A stretch of 6,872 nucleotides of DNA, from positions 1-6,872 of the forward strand of contig JARFQC010000086.1 in assembly GCA_029287965.1 (NCBI GenBank), given 5' to 3'. Below the pieces are notes generated by a model. The model saw only the letters and a list, made by a program, of their open reading frames with translations, did no database searches and was not told where the DNA came from. This document shows positions 1 to 4,235 of the stretch, one piece after another. This DNA comes from Arenicellales bacterium (GTDB lineage Bacteria > Pseudomonadota > Gammaproteobacteria > BMS3Bbin11). The position numbers were made by a program, and so were the translations under genes. Within the stretch, counting starts at the first letter, position 1. Each line of letters opens with the position of its first letter.

Positions 1-1
1 C

Positions 2-148
2 GATGCCATGCTGACAGCCTTCGACGGTGATCCTCTGCATAAATGCACCGGGCGTTCGGCGCCGGCAAGACTGGCCCGTGCGATTCAGATTGCTGACAAG
101 GCTGACCTTGATGTACCGGTGCTGAGGCGAATCCAGGCCGAGCAGTGA
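2..148 (+). CDS. C-terminal tail of an unidentified protein (5' end outside window)
   Basis: An open frame enters from the left edge and runs 48 codons to a TGA at 146-148. The visible peptide is hydrophilic and largely helical in composition, with alternating Ala, Arg, Leu and Asp (for example LARAIQIADKADLDVPVLRR near the end). There are no membrane segments and I do not recognise a family from this fragment. Its codon use is like that of the following genes. The stop codon overlaps the GTG start of the acetyltransferase gene (GTGA at 145-148), an arrangement typical of translationally coupled genes in one operon. That overlap is the main reason to believe the frame is real rather than chance. 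Function is unknown; the upstream sequence would be needed to name it. Confidence 0.6.
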   Translation, partial: DAMLTAFDGDPLHKCTGRSAPARLARAIQIADKADLDVPVLRRIQAEQ

Positions 149-576
149 CACCTGGATATACCGCATCGCTTGTTGACTGGCAGTCAGGCAGTGACGCGAT
201 GCAACAGGTGCGCAGTACCGTTTTTGTCCAGGAACAGGGTGTACCCGCAGCACTGGAATGGGACGACTCAGATGCTGCCGGCACACATGTGCTTGCCGTC
301 AGTGATGACGGGACGCCGGTAGGTACAGGGCGCCTGTTGCCGAATGGCAGTATTGGCCGCATGGCTGTTCTCAGCGAATGGCGGGGGCGCGGCATCGGTG
401 ATGCGATGATGTCTTGCCTGCTAGATGAGGCTCGCCGGCAGGGGCACAAGCGGGTTAAGCTGTCTGCGCAGCAACAGGCCGTCGGCTTTTATTTACGCCA
501 CCAGTTCACGACCAGGGGAGGGCCGTACATGGAAGCAGGCATACCGCACGTAGCAATGGTCAGGATTATCACCTGA
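145..576 (+). CDS. GNAT-family N-acetyltransferase, ElaA/YjcF-like
   Basis: The 143-residue protein has the single-domain length and the marks of the small GNAT group that includes ElaA. An N-terminal stretch has R23..VF27..EQ31.V33 and E38-W39-D40..D43, followed by H48. A central GTGRLLP segment (60-66) leads into GRMAV (71-75). The acetyl-CoA pyrophosphate-binding signature is R80-G-R-G-I-G85, matching R/Q-x-x-G-x-G/A. The C-terminal part has AQ (108-109), FY (115-116) and E130-AGIPH135, all typical of the group. It should transfer an acetyl group from acetyl-CoA to an amine, but the substrate cannot be told from sequence; ElaA-like members remain poorly defined. The GTG start at 145 is chosen because it overlaps the upstream stop and places the conserved region at the usual distance from the N terminus. 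No membrane segment is visible, so it is likely cytosolic. It is probably co-transcribed with the upstream gene and perhaps with the DUF1538 genes 38 bases downstream. Confidence 0.85.
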   Translation: MTPGYTASLVDWQSGSDAMQQVRSTVFVQEQGVPAALEWDDSDAAGTHVLAVSDDGTPVGTGRLLPNGSIGRMAVLSEWRGRGIGDAMMSCLLDEARRQGHKRVKLSAQQQAVGFYLRHQFTTRGGPYMEAGIPHVAMVRIIT

Positions 577-603
577 AATAGACAACCGATCATGCCAGCG
601 CAC

Positions 604-608
604 AGGAG
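604..608 (+). promoter_or_regulatory. Ribosome binding site fixing a GTG start for the first DUF1538 gene
   Basis: AGGAG lies six bases upstream of the GTG at 615-617. Another GTG at 613-615 is in a different frame, so this Shine-Dalgarno spacing together with the open frame selects 615 as the start. Confidence 0.7.
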
Positions 609-614
609 TACCGT

Positions 615-1388
615 GTGAGTTCGATAAAAGAAAGCAGCGAGGTGTCGGGATCGATCCGGGACTTTGTCAGATCTTTTTCGCATTCCATCCTCGACAGCCT
701 GAGGAACCTGTTGCCCATATTTACCGTCGTGGCTTTTTTCCAGCTACTTGTACTGCAGCAGCCTATCGATGGATTTTTCGACCTGGTTATCGGCGTAGGC
801 TTCGTCATCATCGGTCTGACCTTCTTCGTCTTCGGACTCGAAATGGGTCTGTTCCCGATCGGTGAAAGCATGGCGCATGCGTTCGCGAAAAAGGGCAGCG
901 CCACGGCATTGTTCGCCTTTGCCTTCGCGTTGGGGTTCGGCACCACTATCGCCGAACCGGCGCTGATTGCGGTTGCCGAAGAGGCTGCCGAGATGGCCGC
1001 AGCGGGCGGAGTGATCGTCAACACCGAAGAGGCCATGGAGAATTATGCCCTCGGGCTGCGTTATACCGTGGCGCTGTCCGTGGGTGTTGCCATCGTGCTG
1101 GGGGTGCTGCGCATCCTCAAGGGCTGGCCCATACAGTACATGATCATGGTGGGCTATCTCCTGGTGGTCGTCATGACGGCCTTTGCACCTCGCAGCATCA
1201 TCGGTATTGCCTACGATTCCGGTGGTGTGACGACATCTACCATCACCGTGCCGCTGGTGACGGCGCTGGGTGTCGGGCTGGCATCATCCATCAAGGGCCG
1301 TAACCCGATGCTGGACGGCTTCGGCCTGATCGCGTTTGCTTCACTGACACCGATCATTTTCGTGCTGATATTCGGGATCATCGTATGA
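615..1388 (+). CDS. DUF1538 family integral membrane protein, subunit/copy 1
   Basis: This 257-residue, very hydrophobic protein has about six to seven probable membrane segments (roughly 33-49, 57-77, 97-121, 148-166, 173-193, 206-223 and 236-257). Conserved polar islands sit between them: LEMGLFPIGE (75-84), TTIAEP (110-115) with an acidic run EEAAE (122-126), AFAP (189-192), YDSGGVTTST (200-209) followed by TVPLV, and LDGFGLIAF (233-241). The same blocks recur in order in the next gene, so both belong to one family, which I recognise as DUF1538. Its biochemical function is not established as far as I know. Charged and glycine-rich motifs buried between membrane helices fit a transporter or channel, but that is inference. 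The start is GTG at 615 with AGGAG six bases upstream. The final TGA overlaps the next ATG (ATGA at 1385-1388), implying coupled translation and probably a stoichiometric complex. The P-II-like and CBS genes downstream suggest nucleotide-dependent control. Confidence 0.85.
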   Translation: MSSIKESSEVSGSIRDFVRSFSHSILDSLRNLLPIFTVVAFFQLLVLQQPIDGFFDLVIGVGFVIIGLTFFVFGLEMGLFPIGESMAHAFAKKGSATALFAFAFALGFGTTIAEPALIAVAEEAAEMAAAGGVIVNTEEAMENYALGLRYTVALSVGVAIVLGVLRILKGWPIQYMIMVGYLLVVVMTAFAPRSIIGIAYDSGGVTTSTITVPLVTALGVGLASSIKGRNPMLDGFGLIAFASLTPIIFVLIFGIIV

Positions 1389-2179
1389 TCGGACTGCTGC
1401 ACGAATTTATCGAGGTCTTCGGCGAAACGCTGCGCGATGTCATGCCCATCATCGCGATCCTGTTCCTTTTCCAGGTGTTCTTCCTGCGTAAACGGGTGCC
1501 GAACCTGAAACGCATCATTACTGGATTCGTCTACGTACTGCTCGGCCTGGCGCTGTTCCTGCTTGGCCTGGAAAAAGCGCTGTTCCCGCTTGGCAAGCTG
1601 ATGGCACAGCAGCTGAGTAATCCTGAATTCATTACCGGCTTAGCAGGCGCAACGGCAGATGCCCTGACATGGACAGATTACTACTGGGTATACCTGTTTG
1701 CGCTTGCGATCGGCTTCTCGACCGCAATTGCAGAACCATCGCTGCTGGCGGTGGCAATCAAGGCCGAAGAGATTTCTGCCGGGGCCATCAGCAAATGGGG
1801 GCTGCGCATCGCGGCAGCCATCGGGGTGGCCATAGGCATAGCACTGGGTACCTATCGCATCGTGACCGGTACACCATTGCACTACTACATCATTGCCTGC
1901 TACGTCATTGTCATTATTCAGACATGGTTCGCACCACGGGCGATTGTCCCGCTTGCATACGATTCGGGCGGAGTGACCACGTCAACAGTTACCGTGCCGC
2001 TGGTTGCGGCACTGGGGCTTGGGCTGGCAGATACCATACCCGGGCGCAGCCCGTTACTGGATGGCTTCGGCCTGATCGCCTTTGCCTGTCTGTTCCCGAT
2101 TATCTCGGTGATGGCATATGCCCAACTGTCCGAATTCCGTTCCCGTGGACATAAACGCCGGCAGGCGCCACCACAGTAA
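1385..2179 (+). CDS. DUF1538 family integral membrane protein, subunit/copy 2
   Basis: This 264-residue membrane protein is paralogous to its upstream neighbour. It repeats every block in the same order: LEKALFPLGK (62-71), TAIAEPSLLAVAIKAEE (113-129), WFAP (181-184), YDSGGVTTSTVTVPLV (192-207) and LLDGFGLIAFA (224-234). Probable membrane segments lie near 20-34, 44-62, 100-125, 140-158, 167-183, 198-214 and 227-246. It differs from copy 1 in a longer insert after LFPLGK (about 72-98) and in a basic C-terminal tail (R252 to R259) that is probably cytosolic by the positive-inside rule. The start ATG overlaps the stop of copy 1 by four bases. Together the two copies look like a tandem duplication kept as separate genes, and probably assemble as a heteromeric pseudo-symmetric unit. 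The substrate is unknown. The stop is followed after 18 bases by the P-II-like gene. Confidence 0.87.
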   Translation: MIGLLHEFIEVFGETLRDVMPIIAILFLFQVFFLRKRVPNLKRIITGFVYVLLGLALFLLGLEKALFPLGKLMAQQLSNPEFITGLAGATADALTWTDYYWVYLFALAIGFSTAIAEPSLLAVAIKAEEISAGAISKWGLRIAAAIGVAIGIALGTYRIVTGTPLHYYIIACYVIVIIQTWFAPRAIVPLAYDSGGVTTSTVTVPLVAALGLGLADTIPGRSPLLDGFGLIAFACLFPIISVMAYAQLSEFRSRGHKRRQAPPQ

Positions 2180-2185
2180 ATTAAC

Positions 2186-2191
2186 AGGAGG
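2186..2191 (+). promoter_or_regulatory. Strong ribosome binding site for the P-II-like gene
   Basis: A perfect AGGAGG lies six bases before the ATG at 2198, stronger than the other sites in this operon. A soluble regulator might therefore be made in excess over the membrane subunits; this is inference. Confidence 0.7.
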
Positions 2192-2197
2192 CCACAC

Positions 2198-2548
2198 ATG
2201 CATTTCAAACTGATCATTGCACTGGTAGAGGACGACAAGTCCGATGAAGTGATGGATGCCGCCCGTAAAGCAGGTGCGACAGGCGCGACGGTCATCAGCA
2301 ATGCACGCGGTGAGGGGCTCGAAGAGAGCAAGACATTCTTCGGCCTGTCACTGGAGACACAGCGAGACGTGTTGCTGTTCCTCGTCGAGGAACACATGAG
2401 TCGGCACATCCTCGAGCATATTGCAGACGTGGCGGAATTCGATCGCTCGCCCGGAACCGGTATTGCATTGCAGATCGATGTCGAGGATGCCGTCGGGGTC
2501 GTTAAACAGATTGAGAAGTTATCAGATAGTGTGGAGGAACAGATATGA
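2198..2548 (+). CDS. P-II-like (GlnB superfamily) signalling protein
   Basis: The 116 residues match a P-II protein in length and layout. The first strand is FKLIIALV (3-10), and K14..DEV18 starts the first helix. AGATGATVI (25-33) leads into RGEG (37-40) and a T-loop-like segment with TFFG (46-49). The second strand DVLLFLVEE (57-65), a helix, the GTGIA turn (86-90) and DVEDAVGV (94-101) complete the fold. P-II trimers bind ATP/ADP, often 2-oxoglutarate, and dock on membrane transporters or enzymes through the T-loop. Here the T-loop is somewhat shorter than in GlnB/GlnK. The whole protein contains no tyrosine, so the GlnD target Tyr51 is absent, and the GDGKIF B-loop is replaced by a divergent GTGIA sequence. 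It is therefore not classical GlnB/GlnK and probably senses a nucleotide in a different way. Its place directly after the two membrane proteins, overlapping the CBS gene, suggests that it gates the DUF1538 proteins. Confidence 0.85.
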   Translation: MHFKLIIALVEDDKSDEVMDAARKAGATGATVISNARGEGLEESKTFFGLSLETQRDVLLFLVEEHMSRHILEHIADVAEFDRSPGTGIALQIDVEDAVGVVKQIEKLSDSVEEQI

Positions 2549-2949
2549 CAGATTTACAGCGTGTAAGCGTCAGGGAAGTGATGAAGAAAAACTTCGACAT
2601 GGTGGATGGAATGTTGACCGTCAAGGATGCACTTAGCACGATGAAACATGTCGAAACGAAGTCACTGGTAGTAGAGAAACGCAATGACCATGACGAGTAT
2701 GGCATGGTGCTGATCTCGGATATTGCCAGGAAGGTGCTGGCGGTAGACCGCGCGCCTGAGCGCGTCAACATCTACGAGGTCATGACCAAGCCAGTCGTCA
2801 CCATCGATCCGGACATGGACATCCGTTACTGTGCCCGTTTGTTTGAGCGGTTGGGCCTGTCGCGTGCACCGGTCGTTGAAGACGGCAAGGTGGTCGGTAT
2901 TGTCAGCCACACCGACATGGTGCTCAAGGGAATGTGCAACAACATCTGA
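2545..2949 (+). CDS. Two-CBS-domain protein
   Basis: The 134-residue protein is a bare Bateman module. CBS1 spans about 8-66, with VREVMKKNF (9-17), the helix DALSTMK (28-34), and the strand and helix GMVLISDIARKVL (53-65). CBS2 spans about 74-130, with YEVMTKPVVTIDPDMDI (77-93), RAPVVEDGKVVGIVSHTDMV (107-126). There is no additional catalytic or DNA-binding domain and no membrane segment. Paired CBS domains usually bind adenine nucleotides or S-adenosyl compounds and regulate partner enzymes or channels. The sequence does not show which ligand is used here. The ATG overlaps the stop of the P-II-like gene (ATGA at 2545-2548), with GGAGG at 2533-2537 inside that gene, so the two regulators are translationally coupled. 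The likely partner is the DUF1538 pair, or the P-II-like protein itself; this is inferred from gene order. Confidence 0.88.
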   Translation: MTDLQRVSVREVMKKNFDMVDGMLTVKDALSTMKHVETKSLVVEKRNDHDEYGMVLISDIARKVLAVDRAPERVNIYEVMTKPVVTIDPDMDIRYCARLFERLGLSRAPVVEDGKVVGIVSHTDMVLKGMCNNI

Positions 2950-3064
2950 GCACTGGCTAGGAAACTCTGAACAAGTCCATGGGATGAGGGTTCGGGGGAA
3001 TGGTCTTTAATATGTGGCCCGTAAGCCATTGAACTAACAGCTTGTCCCCCGTAGATAAACTCGC
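2950..3064. other. Intergenic spacer without recognised gene
   Basis: About 115 bases separate the CBS stop from the long hairpin. There is a GGGGG run near 2994 and a CCCCC run near 3046 that could pair over a long loop, with AATGG and CCATT inside. I see no convincing open frame, promoter or RNA gene. Confidence 0.4.
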
Positions 3065-3107
3065 GGGAATATCTGGATGAGTCGCAAAGCGACTTACAGA
3101 TGTTCCC
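3065..3107. terminator. Long hairpin between convergent operons, possible bidirectional terminator
   Basis: The arms GGGAATATCTG (3065-3075) and CAGATGTTCCC (3097-3107) pair over 11 positions with one G-U. An inner stem GAGTCGC (3079-3085) and GCGACTT (3089-3095) pairs over seven positions with one G-U and an AAA loop. The only interruption is a small 3+1 internal loop. The last base is shared with the galT stop codon (TAG on the minus strand, 3107-3109). The place between convergent genes suits a shared terminator, but neither strand has a clear U tract after the stem. It could instead be an mRNA-stabilising 3' hairpin or a member of a dispersed repeat family. Confidence 0.55.
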
Positions 3108-4177
3108 TAGATGTCGGCATTGCGCAGTTGTTCTGCAGCATCTTCCGGGCTGATGGTGTTGACGAACAGACCGGAGCCCAGTTCGAATCCGGTCGGGATT
3201 GATGTGCGCGGAGTGATTTCCAGGTGCCAGTGGTAGCTGGCCGTATTGGTCTGCATGTCCCGGTCATGCGGCACGGAATGCAGGAAGTAGTTGTACTGGA
3301 CGCCGCCGAGTACTGCATCAAGCCTGGCCATGGTGCGTTTCAGCACCCGTGAAAAGTCGGCCATGTCTTCCTCAGACACGGTCATGAAATCTGCCTGGTG
3401 AGATAACGGCAGGATGTGAATTTCCCATTCATAGCGACTCGCAAACGGCTTGATGGCGATGAACTTCTCACCCCGTTCGATTACGTACTGGCCCACATCG
3501 ATCTTGCGGCGGATTTCTCCTGATTCCCGATCATAGATGCGTGTTTCGAAAGTCAGTGCTTCATCGATCAATGCACAGAACACGCAGTTGTGGTGCTTTT
3601 CGTAATAACGGTGACTGTGGTCGACTTCCGCCTGAACGTTATCCGGTACAACCGGGAGGGCAACAATCTGCGAATGGGTATGCGGGATGCTGGCACCCGC
3701 CGCCGGACCGAAATTCTTGAATACCAGCACATAACGCAGCCGGTCGTCCGAGTCATAGAGTTCCGACATGCGCCGCCGGTAGGTACAGAACAACATCGCA
3801 AGATGTTCCTCGGTCATCTCGTGCAGCGCGATGCCGTGGTTAGGATTATCGATGATGACTTCGTGGCGTCCATAGCCGTCTATGGTCTGCTGCAGACCCA
3901 GGTTCAGGTCCTGCTGGGACCGGTCGTCACCCAGCACCGGGTAGAGGTTTTCGACGATGCGTATTGCCCAGTCCTGTTCATCCGGCCGGGCCAGGATGGT
4001 CGGCGGCGTTTTTTCCTCGTTGCCGGTACAGAACGGACAGGTTTCGACATGGGCACGCGAATCTCTGGGTGCGAGTTCCTCGGCTTTTTTCGGGCGTGAA
4101 CCGCGAGCCGTAGCGATAAGAACGGACTCACTAGGTACGATTGGATTGATGCGGATTTCGCGCAATTCGCTGGTCAT
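3107..4177 (-). CDS. galT: Galactose-1-phosphate uridylyltransferase family nucleotidyltransferase
   Basis: The 356-residue protein has the GalT two-domain HIT-like fold and near-usual length (E. coli GalT is about 348). C47-P-F-C50 is the first zinc-type pair and E76-N-L-Y-P80 is a conserved block. GRHEVIIDNPNH (103-114) and VFKNFGPAAGASIPHTHSQ (152-170) follow, with the presumed nucleophile His168 in the HxHxQ motif. The C-terminal half has a second CxxC (198-201), EIHILP (252-257), YNYFLH (295-300) and SYHWHLEITPR (314-324). GalT moves UMP between UDP-glucose and galactose-1-phosphate in the Leloir pathway. The active site reads HTHSQ rather than the HPHGQ of E. coli, and the branch with this pattern includes other hexose-1-phosphate nucleotidylyltransferases such as ADP-glucose phosphorylase, so the substrate is uncertain. 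The start at 4177 is preferred over an upstream ATG at 4246 because AAGGAG lies five to six bases before it and the extra 23 residues are not family-like. The gene is divergent from the methyltransferase gene. Confidence 0.87.
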   Translation of the reverse strand: MTSELREIRINPIVPSESVLIATARGSRPKKAEELAPRDSRAHVETCPFCTGNEEKTPPTILARPDEQDWAIRIVENLYPVLGDDRSQQDLNLGLQQTIDGYGRHEVIIDNPNHGIALHEMTEEHLAMLFCTYRRRMSELYDSDDRLRYVLVFKNFGPAAGASIPHTHSQIVALPVVPDNVQAEVDHSHRYYEKHHNCVFCALIDEALTFETRIYDRESGEIRRKIDVGQYVIERGEKFIAIKPFASRYEWEIHILPLSHQADFMTVSEEDMADFSRVLKRTMARLDAVLGGVQYNYFLHSVPHDRDMQTNTASYHWHLEITPRTSIPTGFELGSGLFVNTISPEDAAEQLRNADI

Positions 4178-4204
4178 GTGTGCTCCTTTTGAAGCCGCGT
4201 TAAT

Positions 4205-4210
4205 ATCATA
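4205..4210 (-). promoter_or_regulatory. Possible -10 element for galT
   Basis: On the minus strand TATGAT lies about 28 bases before the galT start, inside the 58-base divergent spacer. The hexamer 17 bases further upstream (TTATCT, 4228-4233) is a poor -35, so this is only a candidate. Confidence 0.3.
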
Positions 4211-4235
4211 TTGTGGTATCGTCTCACAGATAATT

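Noticed and set aside
590..1036. 148-codon minus-strand open frame
   Set aside because: It is antisense to the DUF1538 copy 1 coding region, has low-complexity Ala/Ser-rich composition and no recognisable domain.
1918..2409. 163-codon minus-strand open frame
   Set aside because: It spans parts of two real genes antisense, is Ser-rich and has no domain; it is a by-product of codon bias.
2994..3050. GGGGG/CCCCC pairing as a structured RNA or riboswitch
   Set aside because: The loop is long, only short inner pairing exists, and no known RNA family is recognisable.
3590..4099. 169-codon plus-strand open frame
   Set aside because: It is antisense to the GalT active-site region, with no ribosome binding site or domain.
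4229..4234. GATAAT as a -10 for the methyltransferase gene
   Set aside because: A start of transcription would fall inside the coding sequence and there is no fitting -35.
3957..4235. N-terminal extension of the methyltransferase frame by 93 codons
   Set aside because: It lies almost wholly antisense to well-conserved galT sequence, is not family-like, and an ATG at 4236 gives a sensible domain start.
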